Source: Protopterus annectens (lineage: Eukaryota; Chordata; Ceratodontiformes; Protopteridae). Taken from it: a stretch of DNA of 64,000 nucleotides. The notes below the pieces were generated by a model, which ran no database searches, was not told the origin of the DNA, and saw only the letters and a list, made by a program, of their open reading frames with translations. Where the stretch lies: positions 697,357,806-697,421,805 of the forward strand of contig NC_056748.1 of NCBI RefSeq assembly GCF_019279795.1, written 5' to 3'. The translations under genes were made by a program, and so were the position numbers. This document shows positions 44,541 through 55,589 of the stretch, piece after piece (position 1 is the stretch's first letter; the number at the start of each line of letters is the position of its first letter).

Positions 44541-45130
44541 GGGAGAGTACAACAGCTCAAAAGGAAACCTGAGAGGAGGAAGGTACTGAGGATCCCTCTA
44601 GAAACCCATGCAGGACAGCTCTGGCAAAGCCAGTTCTAGCTCTGGAAACATCATCAAACTAGTCATGTTTAGTGAAGGTGTGGATGAAAGTCCAAGTAGC
44701 AGCCTCAAGGATGGAAGTGGCATCCTGTTCCTTTGAAAAAGGCACCAGAGGAAGCAACAGCTCTGGTTGAAAGAGCTTTTCTTTACAAAGGTATAAAGAC
44801 ATTAACCATCAAAGGAATAACAAAAAGAAATGGTCTTAGTAATTAAGGAATTGAAGGTTTGTTTAGAAATTGCCAGACCCAAAGACTTGGGAGGAAAGGA
44901 AACAAAATGTTGCACAGATTGGTGAACGGCCTTAGTCTTATCCAAATAATATCTGACCTGTCTTCTCAAATCCAGGGAGTAAAGAACATTCTCTCTACCA
45001 GACTGTGGAAAAGGAAAAGAGGAGGGTAAATTAATAGACGGATTAAGAAACAATTCATCGACCACCTTGAGCATAAAAGAAAGATTAGTATGAAGAGACA
45101 CGCTGTCCCTGTGAAAAACTAAAAAAGGTG

Positions 45131-45420
45131 GAACATAGCCTAGTACAAACCTATGAACCTATCGGCCCTAGGGCCTACATAAGCCTAGCCATAACAATTC
45201 CCTGGTTATTTCTTCCCACACTATTTACTTCCCTGGACCGCTGCCTAGTCGTCAAGGTTCCTTTTGAAGGAGGACAAGGAGGCGCTCTGCTTGACATGTA
45301 TGGGCAGTCTATTCCACAGTCTGGGGAGTCTCTGGGTCAGGAACCTATCCCTCCAACATGTTTTGTTTATTGTAATGACAAGGTTTAGATCCCTGGAGCA
45401 TGTGGCTCTGAGGGATTGGG
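45131..45420 (-). mobile_element. CR1 3'-end fragment in DIRS D
   Basis: The minus strand reads SQSLRATCSRDLNL, TCWRDRFLTQRLPRLWNRLP and FKRNLDD, the CR1 ORF2 C-terminus also seen at 51064-51351. The GGCTAGGCTTATGTAGGC-type 3' tail with CTATGAACC ends near 45131. The 5' truncation joins DIRS YR sequence at about 45420. Confidence 0.85.
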
Positions 45421-45598
45421 CCATAAGAGCCTGAAGCTCAGATACTCTCTTAGCTAAAATAAGAGCCAAAAGGACAGTCTTCCAAGTACAATGTTGCAAT
45501 GTGGCTCTGAGGGATTGGGCCATAAGAGCCTGAAGCTCAGATACTCTCTTAACTAAAATAAGAGCCAAAAGAACAGTCTTCCAAGTACAATGTTGCAA
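45400..45598 (-). repeat. 99-bp tandem duplication across a CR1/DIRS junction
   Basis: Two copies with period 99 bp (45400-45498 and 45499-45598). Each holds the terminal CR1 codons SLRAT and the DIRS YR codons TVLLALIL, KRVSELQAL. The length is 33 codons, so the frame is kept. The copies differ at very few positions. Confidence 0.9.
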
Positions 45599-45960
45599 GG
45601 AAGCTGAAGCTGCAGGCTCAAAAGCAGACACACCCTGAGTCAATTTCTGAAGAACAAAACTAAGATCCCAAGAAAGTGGAATAGGCTTCCTGGGTGGCCT
45701 AATATAAAGGATGCCTTTAAGAAACTGTTTGACCTCAAACCTAAAGGAGGAGTCAAGGGCAGACAAGCAGAAATAGCAGTGAGGTGAGATTTAACTGAAG
45801 AATATGCTAACCCAGCATGGAGCAATTCACATAAGAGAGAATCAGAGGGATGCTGACTGAAAAGGGATCCTCGTTATGAGAGAGGAACCAGACAGAAAAT
45901 CTCTTCCATAGGGACAAACATGGTTTCCTGGCCTCCTGCATAACCAGAAGCATGTCCTCA

Positions 45961-47791
45961 GAAAAGAGTTACCTAAAAGGGATCAAAACCCCATCACCCA
46001 CAGCATCAGTTGAAGAGTAGACAAATGAGGATGGATAAGAGACCCTTTGTCTTGTGTGAGAAGATCCACCTGGTGAGATAACTTGTGGTGATTCCCCCTG
46101 GCTAACTGAAAAAGAAGGGGGAAATTGATATTGTCTGGGCCAAAAGGGAGTCACCAGCAAGATGTTCGGGGGGGGCTTTCTTGATCTTGTGCAGGACCCT
46201 TGGAATTAGAGGAAGGTGGGGAGGGGAGGCATACAAGAACATCTCCTTCCAAGCCAGAGGACTTGGGACTCTGGAACAGAATAAAGGAAGTCTGTTAGGA
46301 AGGGAGGCAAAACAATCTACCTGAGGAATACCTCACCGATGGACAATGTCCAGAAACACATCTCTTTGAAGCATCCATTTGTAAAACTGTGTACTGGACC
46401 TGCTCAAAGAGTCTGCCACTATATTCTGCTCTGAAGGTGTGTGGACAGCCTGAGGAGTTACTTGATACTGGGCAGCTAGATCCCAGACCTGTATAGTGAG
46501 CCTGAAAAGAAGGTAGGATTATGTCTCTCCCTTGCTTGTTTACACACCACATCATTGTGGTATTGTCTGTGAAAACTCTGAGGGGCCATGAAGCAAACAG
46601 AGAATGAAAAGCTAAAAAGAGAGCTCTCATCTCTTTCATGTGGATGTGATCTGACCTCTGATGAGGAGGCCCGAGACCCTGGACCGTGAGAGAACCAATG
46701 GAAGCTCCCCACCTCCTGTCTAAGGCATCTGAAAAGAGCTCATGAGATGGGACTGGAGGTTGGAAAGGAAGCCCTGGGTTGAAAGAAAGCTGATGAATCC
46801 ACCACTGAAGCTCGAGCATGAGACAAGGAAGGAATGGAACTAGGAAATCCAGTGGATGACAGCATTGAAGCTACACTGAAGAGCTACCACTGGAATTCTC
46901 TCATACGAAGCCTGGCTAGAGGCAGCACAAGAATGGTAGAAGCCATGAACTCTAGACCCTTGAGAAAATCCCTAGCTGTGACTGAAGTTAGGGGAAGAAG
47001 GGGTTGGAAAAAGGCAATCGGTGAGAGGGCCTTGGGTGGAGGTAGGAATGCCAGCATGGAAATGGTCTGAATCCTGAAACTGAGAAAAACATGATCCTGT
47101 GAGGGAATTATGACTGATTTTTTTGAAAGTTTATGGTAAACCCCAGGCTCCGTAACAATCAAACAGTAAACTGAAGGTCCTGAGCCAGAACCTTGGGGGA
47201 AGAAGCTTGGATGAGCAGGTCATCTAGATAAGGAAACATCTGAACCCCCTCTCATCCTGCAAAAGGCAATGACAGAGCAAGGCATTTGGTGAATACCCCT
47301 GGGGCAGCAGGCAGGCCAAATGGCAAAGCAGAGAACTGAAGATGCAAGGAAGAAACACAAACACAAAAACTTCCTGAAAGGGGTTGACTGGGGATGTGAA
47401 GGTAGGCAACCTTGAGGTCCTGAGATACCAGGAAGGCCTGACGAAGAAGAAAAGGGAACAAAGTTTGAAGGGACAACATCTGAAAGGAGAGGACCTTTAG
47501 AAAGGACCAGAATGGGTCTCCTAGGGCCTTCCTTCCAGGGAACGAGGAATATCCTGGAATAAATGCCCTTTCCTTTCTGGGTAAGAGACATAACTTGAAT
47601 GTTGCTCTGAGCCAGAAGAAGCTCTGGAAAGAAAGGAAACTGTTCCTGTGGAGGTTGCGAGATACCCAGGAAAGGGGGGGGGGGGAAGAAATTCCCACAA
47701 CATGAAATATCCCTAATGGATGATGGACAAAACCAGAGTCTTGAGTGACTCTTAACCAACTGGGAAAAGACAGGGAAACACAAAGGGGCAA
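45961..47791 (-). pseudogene. DIRS D pol: RT, RNase H, Dam-like domain
   Basis: RT in several frames: YSRIFLVPWKE, FSALPFGLPAAPGVFTKC and FPYLDDLLIQ (about 47217-47238), so the catalytic box is intact. RNase H: LDRRWGASIG, MKEMRALF and VFTDNTTMMWCVNKQG. Dam-like part: YASPPHLPLIPRVLHK followed by TPFWPRQYQFP near 46130-46230. Overall it is diverged from DIRS-A but in the same domain order. A poly-G tract lies at about 47678-47688. Confidence 0.8.
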
Positions 47792-47825
47792 GGGAATCTA
47801 GCCAAGGGAAACAGGAAGCAAACTG

Positions 47826-48222
47826 TCAGATGGAACCTGGTTTGTCCTGAAAAGGAAGCTTCTGAGAAGCAGGAGTCTGAGTAAACTTAGCTGGAGGTAC
47901 ACACCTAGAGCACTTTTTACCTTTGGGTGAAAAGCGAGATTGTCTGTGAACAAAAGTAGATTTGTAGGGATAATTCCTCTGGAACTTAGGGATGGGAGAA
48001 AATATGTGTTTCAATCCTTGTAAGAACTTGCCTTTGTCAAGGAGCAACTGACAAAGTTCAGCGGCAGCAGAACCAAAAAAGGTTTTTACTATCAAGAGGA
48101 GCATCCAACAACTTTGTTTTAATGTCATCAGGTAAAGGCTGAAGACAATGCTAAGAGTAACACCTCAGAACAGAATCAAATGCAGCAGCTCTAAAAGAAA
48201 CATTAGCTGCATCATAAAAAGC
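47826..48222 (-). pseudogene. DIRS D gag, C-terminal part
   Basis: Minus-strand frames read AFYDAANVSFRAAAFDSVLR at the C-element border, the counterpart of FDSLEASCRAAVTGSVIR in DIRS-A gag, then KQSCWMLLL (KLLDAPL-like) and a basic tail. It joins 55590 across element C. Confidence 0.7.
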
Positions 48223-48440
48223 AGTTATGTTCTTACCATAACGTTCCATCTGTGTTGTCTATTTTCATTCTTCCTCAACCTGTGGGTTTCGGATCTGACC
48301 TCGGATCCAACTCGGCTGCTTTCCAAGCTCAAGATTCAATGCTCAAGCTCCTCTTCTCCATCCCACAATGTCTCCTTCCCCTAGGATACCTCAGATAGAG
48401 TTTGCTAAAAATTTTACAGCTAAGATATCTATACCAATAC
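48223..48440. repeat. element C left ITR
   Basis: Inverted counterpart of about 55380-55589; shared words include TTTCGGATCTGACC, TTTCCAAGCTCAAGATTC and CTCCATCCCA. The outer end AGTTATGTTCTTACC is absent from the other ITR, like the DIRS-A left extension. Confidence 0.75.
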
Positions 48441-48554
48441 AGAACACAAGGACTACAGAACTACTGTTCCTGAGAAACCAACTCTTTCAGGTCTATATGG
48501 AAAAAAGGACAGGAGGGTGGGGAGGTCAAGGTGGAATGAAAATAGAAAGCACAG

Positions 48555-48640
48555 ATGGAACATTATGATAAGAACATAACTTCTTTATCTGATGCTGTCA
48601 TTTTCATTCGTTTCGTGACTTGTGGGACAGAGTCCCCAGC
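48555..48640. repeat. element C internal complementary region
   Basis: GGAACATTATGATAAGAAC then ATAACT is the complement of the C left end. It is followed by TCTGATGCTGTCATTTTC, matching the complement of the right end near 55575. Confidence 0.7.
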
Positions 48641-48699
48641 TAAACAGAACCTAGGGTGGCCCTTATAGAAGGATATTGCGAAGCACCGTAAAGACAAAA

Positions 48700-49620
48700 G
48701 CTACTCTATTCCTGGAAATTATGTCTAGTTTGTAATGAGAAATAAAGGTATGAGACCTTGACCATGAGGCCGCTGCACAGATATTATCAGTTGACATCCT
48801 AGAGGTAAAAACTCGAGGACATGCACTTTGACGAATACACAAAGGAGATGCAATCTCGCAACCATCTGGCCTGCGTAGGTTTAGTAACTGCTGTGCCTTT
48901 CCTCACGCCTGAAAAAGAAAAACAGCTGGTCAGACTTCTGAAGGATTTCATCCCATCAAGATAAAAACATAATTGCAATACGAACATCCACAAGCTGCAG
49001 TGTGCATTCTCCCTTATTCTGGAAATTGGGGAAGAAAACCGAGAGATCAATGGATTTGATTGATATTGTCTTCTGTGGCCACTTTAGCTAAAAAGGATGG
49101 AATGGTCTGTAAGGAAACTCTATCCTTATGAAATATCAAATAAGGAAGTTTAGCAGAGGGGGCTTGGAGCTCAGAAACTCTTTTCGCTGACGTAATTGCA
49201 ACCATAAAGGCTGTATTCTAGGACAGAAACTTCAGATCCACTTTAGCTGCTGGTTCAAAGGGAGGAAGAACTAAGGTTTGTAAAACCAAATTAAGATGGT
49301 AAGGAGATAGATCTTTGAATGAAGGACAAAATAAAAAAGTGCCCCTGAGAAAATCCTTACTTAGTTAGGAAGAAGCTAGGGTAGCAGAGTTTTCTCCAGT
49401 GTGGAAGTGTGAAATAGTTGCCAACTGAACATTCGCCGTGGAACAGATGGTTTCGTTCTGGAAGACAGAGGCCAGGAAAACTAAAAACCACAGGAAAAGG
49501 AGCAGTAAAAGGATCTATGAATTCTGCTGAGCCCAAATAGAGAAGCTTTTTCATCTGCTCTTCAATATCGTCATAGCAGAAGCTTTATGAGCTGATATCA
49601 GGATTTGTCAGATCTGAGAT
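48700..49620 (-). pseudogene. element C tyrosine recombinase
   Basis: Minus-strand frames give VLPPFEPAAKVDLKFLS, AITSAKRVSELQAP, YLIFHKDRVSLQT and, after several stops, SWSRSHTFISHYKLD with the catalytic-Tyr context. A segment corresponding to KGTAVTKPTQARWLRDCI is open in 49050-48799. Multiple frameshifts. Confidence 0.65.
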
Positions 49621-49920
49621 GAAAGCCTGGAATGTCTAGCCATCACTGGAACAGGAGAAAAAATGTGGTCTCATCATCCACCTTGTGTTCCAACAAGCTC
49701 CGGGTACACCTGATGAAGGAGGATGAAGAAGGTAGTCTGGACACTGGCTTGGGTGAGGCCTCCTTCGGAGGAGAGCTTCGAGATGAAACACCTGCTCCGA
49801 TGATGCAGTTAGAGCACAGGGAGCTGAGGGGGCAGATAGCACAATCACCAGATCCAAGGGTTCAGATCTGAAGGCTTTGGTGTCTTCCTAGGCGGCTCCG
49901 AGAAGGAACTCTCAGGGGAA
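49621..49920 (-). pseudogene. element C gag-like remnant
   Basis: Ser/Pro-rich codons (near 49900 the minus strand reads FSEPPRKTPKPSD) suggest gag. It passes directly into YR sequence at about 49620, so pol has been deleted. Function is inferred from position only. Confidence 0.35.
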
Positions 49921-50131
49921 AGTACAGTTGTGTACATTTACCATAAATGTATATGTTAGAGTGTATTCACTGTTGCAGTCATCACACTTGGGTTATCTGC
50001 CAGCAGGTAGCCCTCAGTCGGCCGAATACCAGAGAATTAGTATTTCTGTGTCGGTTCTTGTCGCTTGAGGACTGACGTCAGGTCGTCAGGGGTATAAACA
50101 GGCAGCCAATGCCATTACATCAGTTTTTCTT
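49921..50131. repeat. DIRS-A copy 5 left ITR
   Basis: Inverted counterpart of 54713-54886, with the outer extension. TGACGTCA at 50073-50080, TATAAA-type box at about 50093. Confidence 0.88.
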
Positions 50132-50283
50132 ACACCAAATGTCAGGAGCCCCCAAACAGGGAGCTAAATCATGGTGGAAAAAAACACCACCAGTAAAAAG
50201 TAAATACCAATAGCCCTGTAAACGGTGAGTAAGAGAAACAGAGGAGAGAGAGAGAGACAAGGGGGCTGGAGGGTGGGAAATCA

Positions 50284-50386
50284 GGACTGCAACAGTGAAT
50301 ACATTCGAACATCTACATTTATGGCAAGTGTACACAACTGTACTATGTTCTACGTGTTTCACTGTTGGAGTCATCACACACGGGTT
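50284..50386. repeat. DIRS-A copy 5 internal complementary region
   Basis: CTGTACT/ATGTTC joint at 50344/50345. Confidence 0.88.
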
Positions 50387-50424
50387 GATTCCCAAAGCTG
50401 AAGAATGGGTGGAGGCAGTCAAGA

Positions 50425-50738
50425 AGAGTTGGGCTGGCTAGTATACCGTGCAGGACTGCTGTTGCAAAACCCACCCTGAATTTGGAAAAGATGGGCAGGT
50501 GGTAATGATTGGTGAAGTTGTGAATAGAACTCCAAGTAGCAGCTTCCAGAATGTCCCTGGTAGGGACTCCCCTGAGGAATTCTGTAGAGGCTGAAGTTGT
50601 CCTAGTGGAATGCGTTCTGACCCCCAGAGGGGGTGGTTTCCCATGGTGTTTGTAACAGAAATGGATAGTGTGTGCTATCCATTTGGAGATGGTTTGTTTT
50701 GATATGGCCCTTGCCTTCTGTCCCTGATGCAAAGCTGA
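50425..50738 (-). pseudogene. DIRS-A copy 5 tyrosine recombinase, C-terminal part only
   Basis: The frame includes KAISKQTISKW-like sequence, HSTRTTSAS (H-x-x-R) and FTNHYHLPIF with the catalytic Tyr. The N-terminal two-thirds including Arg I is missing, replaced by the SINE/CR1 block at 50745-51435. Confidence 0.85.
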
Positions 50739-50784
50739 CTAGGGCTAAGTCCTATTAAGGTATAATCTTAGGTTATAATAATTA

Positions 50785-50925
50785 GGTTGGGAGGGTGGCC
50801 TAATGGTTAAGGTGTTTGCCTTACAAACACAAGGTGCAAGGTTTGAGTCTCACAAAGGATAATTGGCTAGGCTTAAAATGGCTCGCAAGGACAGTTAGCC
50901 TAGTACTAATCTATGAACCTATGAA
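50785..50925 (+). mobile_element. tRNA-derived SINE with CR1-like tail
   Basis: The cleanest copy: TGGCCTAATGG (A-box like), GGTTAAGGTGTTTGCC, GGTTTGAGTCT (B-box like), then GGCTAGGCTTAAAATGG, GTTAGCCTAGTAC and CTATGAACCTATGA. Directly followed by a CR1 C-terminal fragment in the same orientation. Confidence 0.9.
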
Positions 50926-51435
50926 AGGAAAGGCCACAGAAGTACCTCACAAAGAGGATTACTGGCCTCAAACAGATGCCCTACACTGACAGTCTCAAAA
51001 AACTCCAGCTTTACTCCGTAGCATATCACCAACTCCGGGGAGATCTGCCTAACATATAAAGCTATGTTAAACCCAGAGTTGTTGGACATGCTACACCTAA
51101 AGAAATCCCAATCCCTCCGAGCTACACGCTCTAGGGACCTAAACCCTGTCATCACAATAAACAGGACATGCTGGAGGGATAGATTCCTGTCCCAGAGTCT
51201 TCCCATGCTCTGGAACAGGCTACCCATCTATGTCAAGCAAAGTTCTTCAACAGCACTCTTCAACAAAAATCCTGATGAGTGGATGGGAAATAGGAAATAC
51301 ACCCAGAGGATCACTCCTGTGTCTCTGCTCGACAGTGGCACAGGAAAATAACTTTCTTGGGTGGCATAAGCCAGGGAACCTTGTTGGCTAGGCTTACGCA
51401 GACCCTTGGGCCGATAGCCTAGTACCTACCTATGT
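50926..51435 (+). mobile_element. CR1 3'-end fragment (ORF2 C-terminus)
   Basis: ORF 51064-51351 reads SQSLRATRSRDLNPV, TCWRDRFLSQSLPMLWNRLP and FNKNPDEWMG. The 3' tail GGCTAGGCTTACGCAG and TAGCCTAGTACC ends at the DIRS-A RNase H sequence near 51435. 5' truncated. Confidence 0.85.
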
Positions 51436-52760
51436 ACCACATCACTGTGGTGGTGGTGTTTTTTATTAGAAGGGGCCCTGGTGACAGTAGGGATCTGAAA
51501 GCTGTTGGACCGTGCTGAACAGCTAGCATCTCTTTTTGGTTGATGTGCAGATGAATTTGGTTTGGGCTCCAGTGGTCCTGAATGCACCTGCCGTCCAGAT
51601 GTGCCCCCAGGCACAGTCTGATGCATCTGTGGTTAGGGTCTGGGCAGCGTGGGGTTGTATAAAGGGAAGTCCCTTGTTGTGGTTGCATGCTGCTGCCCAC
51701 CAAAGAAACTCTGTCCTGAGACAAGGTATGATAGGTATAATAGTTTCCAGGTCCTGGCAATGTTGGCACCAAAGACTTTTTAAGTACCACTGAAGTTTCC
51801 TCATATGCAGTCTGGCATATGGAATTAGTAGAATGCAGGAGGCCATGAACCCTAGAGCCTGCAGGATTTTCCTTGCGGATATTTGGGTTCTGGTGGCTAT
51901 TTGAGTGAGGTAGCCTGTCAGACAGGCTTGCTTTTCTGGACTAAGGAATGCCATCTTGGATGCTGTGTCCAAGCTTGCTTCCAGGAATACAATCTTTTGA
52001 CTGGGGACTAGTTTTGATTTCTTTTCATTGGTAGTGTACCCCAAGGAGGTTAGAAGGTCCTTTGTAAATGTCAGGTGCTGCAACAGCTTTTCCTGACTGT
52101 CTGCCTGAATCAGGCAATTGTCCAAGTAAGGGTATATTTGAATCTTTCTCTGTCTTCAATAGGCAGTGGCTGGAGTCAGGCATTTTGTGAAGACTCTGGG
52201 AGCAGTGGATAAAGCCAAAGGAAAGCGTGGAGAACTGACAATGCATAGATCCTGCCCTGAAACGTAGATATTTCCTGCATGAGTCCCTGATAGGGATGTG
52301 CAGATAGGCTTCCTTTAGGTCTAGGGTGGCTAACCAGGCATCTTTGATCAGCATAGGGAGAAGTTGCTGCAGGGTGAGCATTTTGAATTTTGGTACCATC
52401 AGGAAGGTGTTTAGAATGGATAGATCTAAATTTGGCGCAAGGTGTCCTCTTCTGGGTACCAGGAAAAGTCTGGAATAAAAACCTTGGCCTATCTATTCTG
52501 CAGGAACAGGCTGAATTGCCATTATGGAGAGCAGGGATTGAACTTGGTTTTGTGCCTCTGCCCACTGGTTTGGAGGAAAGTCTGGGAACTCTTTTGGGGT
52601 TGGCAGCATGTGGAAATAAAATTTGTAACCCTGGGATACTATGTTGAGGATCCATCAGTCATTGGTGATGGAGGTCCAGTTTTTTGCATGGTAGGCAAGT
52701 TTTCCCCCTAAGGGGCACGAGCAATTGGGCAGAAGTGAGGAGTGGAGTTGAGAAGTCATT
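51436..52760 (-). pseudogene. DIRS-A copy 5 pol, 3' truncated
   Basis: RT motifs TLDLKEAYLHIPI and a decayed LPFG block. The catalytic box is YLDN in place of YLDD (about 52115-52130), an Asp loss. RNase H: TTDASDCAW, QKEMLAVQ and a changed TTTTVMWY (normally DNTTV). Sequence after RNase H, including the Dam-like part, is gone. Confidence 0.85.
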
Positions 52761-52779
52761 GTGAATTCTTTACGTAAGG

Positions 52780-54577
52780 GGGTGGCTTAGCACTCCCTGT
52801 TTTAGAAGTGGAGGTACTCCATTGCTTAGATCTCTGCATACCCTGAGACTGTGATCTGGGGGGGTCTGTTTCCCCTGGGTCTAGTTTGAGATGGCCTTGA
52901 GGGGGCTGGAAAGGATCAATATTTTGAGGGGCAATTCCTACTGAATCTTGGAGGTTGCACTTGCAAAAAATCTTTGACTGCCTGCTTAGACTTAGCCTTT
53001 TCTTCCATATTTTTTAAAACCTCTTATGCTTTGGTGCCAGATTATCCTTGTTCAAAGGAGCGTCTGTAATTTTGATCTGACATGGTCTGGCAAGGTCTGC
53101 TCCTTAAGCCAAGCATGCCTTCTAAGTACAGAACCTGGGATTGCTGTCCTGCAAGACGCTTCTAGGGTGTCAAACCCACATTGCAGGGTATGCCTTCTGA
53201 CTTCCCTTGCAGAATGCATAAGTCCTGTAATTCTTTATTTTCTGCACAGTCAGGAAAGGTAGATAATTTTTGCTTAATAAGTTCCATAGTATGTTGCTGG
53301 TATTTCAGAATGTGAAACTAGCAATTCAATGCTCTAATGGTGAGAGTTGCAGAGGTGTATACTTTTTTACCCCATCTGTCTAAAGCTCGGGAATCCCCTG
53401 TCTGAAGGGGTGGAATTCCTAGCTGTAGTTGCTTTTATTCCTTTAGGCCCTTGGGAGATGACCACTGGGTCAGTAGGATTTTTGAAAAGAAATTTGTGAG
53501 AGTCAGGGACTCTATAGTACCGGTCTGGTTTCCTTGGAGCAGGGGGTAAAGTATCAGGAGTTAGACTGGATTCCATAAAGACATCATCCACAACATCCAG
53601 AACAGGAGGGATCGCTAAGGGTCTTGTGCTGTGGTAAATCTAAAAATTCCCCAAGTCTCTTTTTGGACTGAGGATAATCCTAGCATTCCCAGTGGAAATG
53701 CTCTCTCAAAGTATGCAGGGTTTCACCAAAAGAAAAATCCTCTGGAGGGGAAGCAGAAGGAATGGATTCCTCTGCATCTGACTCCTCATAGGTAGATAAA
53801 GGCATGCCTTCATATTCACAAACCTCAGAGTCGTCGGAATCTGTCAGTTAAAGCTGCTGGGGACAGGTCTCTTTTTCTGTTAGCAGTGGAAGGCTGGCTT
53901 CCCCTAATCAGCATAATCAGGTTTTCTGCCATTTTAAGCATTTGAGATTGTGGCAAGGAAGCAGGCGCTTGAGTTTGGGTCATCGGTTTTTTAGGTGTAG
54001 CTCGTACTCTTGGCTTTAGAAATTCGGTAGTTTTAGAAAGAACTGAAGACGCAAAAGAAGTTGTCTGTTTGTGTTGAATATCGGTAATACGAATAACTTC
54101 CTCGGAAGCTGGTGCCTGCACAGCAGCTCCGGACCCATCCAAGGTAGAGACATCCGCAGGTTCCGTAGTCAAAAAAAGAGTCTCGCGGCATACTCCACTC
54201 TGAATGGGTCTCGGTGGCGGCCTGTGAATCCAACAAAGAGGGCATCAGGGGCTGCAAAAGCACCTCACTGAGTACTGGCGGACTGGAGACTAGCTTAACG
54301 GAAGCGTCATCGGCAGTTTTGGACCTGTTTATCCTTACTTTTTTCAGAAAATTGGTAGACGGATGGCTTACGAAGCCATTTCGGAATATGGAGATCAAGA
54401 ATGAATGTATTTAGCTACAATAAGGGCCTGACGATGAATAGTTTGGCCATTGAACAAAGCACAAAACTGACAGCGAGGTACGTCGTGGTCTGGTCCTAAA
54501 CAGGTGATGCAGTAAGAATGGAAATCTCGATGTAGTATTTGCTTTCCACAGGCGAGACAACTAACTTGTTCTGACAT
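52780..54577 (-). pseudogene. DIRS-A copy 5 gag
   Basis: ATG at 54577, with CLAC, CITC and CQFC in the three-pair layout. Mid-gag blocks include ESSLTPDTLPPAPRKPDRYYR (partly open at 53591-53367). Several stops and shifts. The basic tail region near 52850 is hardly recognisable. Confidence 0.8.
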
Positions 54578-54712
54578 CGGTTAAAGCAAGAAAAAAGGAT
54601 CCCCAATGGGGTACTTAGCTTTAGAAGATGTCAGGATGATTCAATTCGGAAATGAAAACTCGGGAAGCGGCCGACCGGCACTTGTGCGAACTGCCTCTTT
54701 TTTGGGCTCCTC

Positions 54713-54886
54713 GGCAAGAAAGACTGATGTAATGGTGCTGGCTGCCTGTTTTTATACCCCTGATGACTTGACGTCAGTCCTGAAGTGACAGCAACCGACG
54801 CAGAAATACTAAGTATCTGGTGTTCGGGCTACCTGCTGGCAGATAACCCAAGTGTGATGACTGCAACAGTGAAACATGAAGAACAT
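54713..54886 (-). repeat. DIRS-A copy 5 right ITR with promoter elements
   Basis: TGACGTCA at 54769-54776; on the minus strand it precedes GTATAAAAA at about 54750-54758. Confidence 0.85.
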
Positions 54887-55589
54887 CACTTTGTGTTCCT
54901 TGGCTTTCTAACGGGAGTTTCAGCCCCCTGAAGTGGAAGGTACAGAGGAAGTGAAAGGGGGCAGTTAGCCCATCAAAACCAACTTATTGCAGTGGTTCGT
55001 GAGACCATGCGGATTAAAACAGCCAGTCACCTCACACGAACTGTCTAGGAGAGCAGGGCCTAGATGGTAAACATACTGCCTGTGGGCATCAGCAAGGGAA
55101 TCTTATGACCTCAGGAAGTGCATTATTTAAAACCCAAAGGTTTACCTGGTTTTCCAGCCATGAAAAAACCTAAAGATACAAGATGAAGAAGGAAACTTAA
55201 AGGAAGAAAGGGAAAGAGAAAGAGAGAGAGACCAAACGCAAGGATGAAAACCCGCGACAAATTACTAACTTTAAATTAACTTTGAAACTATAAAGGAGGG
55301 TTTTTTTAATACTATGTACTAGGAAGGAGTTAGAAGTGGGAGGAGAGGAATGATAAGGACAATAGCAGAAGCTGACTTACAGAATTTAACACTGGAGCAA
55401 CGGAATCCCAATGCTTCTTCGCTGAGCGGCAAACGAGATCTGAGTTCTGGGGGAAGGAGGCATTATGGGATGGAGAGGAGGAGTTTGAGCATCGAATCTT
55501 GAGCTTGGAAAGTGGCAGAGTCAGATCAGAGGTCAGATCCGAAACCCACACGTCAAGGGATGAATGAAAATGAGAACATCAGATCTACA
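54887..55589 (-). repeat. element C 5' side and right ITR
   Basis: The right ITR occupies about 55380-55589. The rest is non-coding leader with purine-rich tracts (GAGAGAGAG at about 55219). The element ends with GAACATCAGAT against D gag sequence. Confidence 0.65.

Larger units (their letters stand above)
44575..45960 (-). pseudogene. DIRS D tyrosine recombinase
   Basis: The N-terminal side reads YSSVKSHLTAISA and the Arg I motif KRVSELQAL (present twice because of a duplication). The distal side keeps LDLRRQVRYYLDKTKA and SKQTFN. The region of the catalytic Tyr is altered (TKHD where DIRS-A has TKHY). A CR1 3' end interrupts it at 45131-45420. Confidence 0.7.
49921..54886 (-). mobile_element. 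DIRS-A copy 5, nested in element C
   Basis: Ends AGTACAG (49921) and GAACAT (54886), second subfamily. Heavily mutated. SINE plus CR1 sequence at 50745-51435 replaces the region between mid-YR and RNase H. The RT catalytic box reads YLDN. Confidence 0.93.
48223..55589 (-). mobile_element. DIRS family C element, internally deleted, hosting DIRS-A copy 5
   Basis: Inverted ends occur at 48223-48440 and about 55380-55589: both contain CCTGTGGGTTTCGGATCTGACC-like sequence in opposite orientation. An ICR lies at 48555-48640 and YR remnants follow it. No RT is present in own sequence (48223-49920 and 54887-55589). It is inserted in the gag of D and is itself interrupted by DIRS-A copy 5. The boundaries are good to a few bases. 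Confidence 0.75.

Noticed and set aside
45400..45598. CRISPR-like or satellite array
   Set aside because: Only two units of 99 bp, explained as one duplication across a transposon junction.
49632..49871. Plus-strand 79-residue acidic ORF
   Set aside because: Antisense to the gag-like remnant of element C and ends near its junction with DIRS-A; no independent support.
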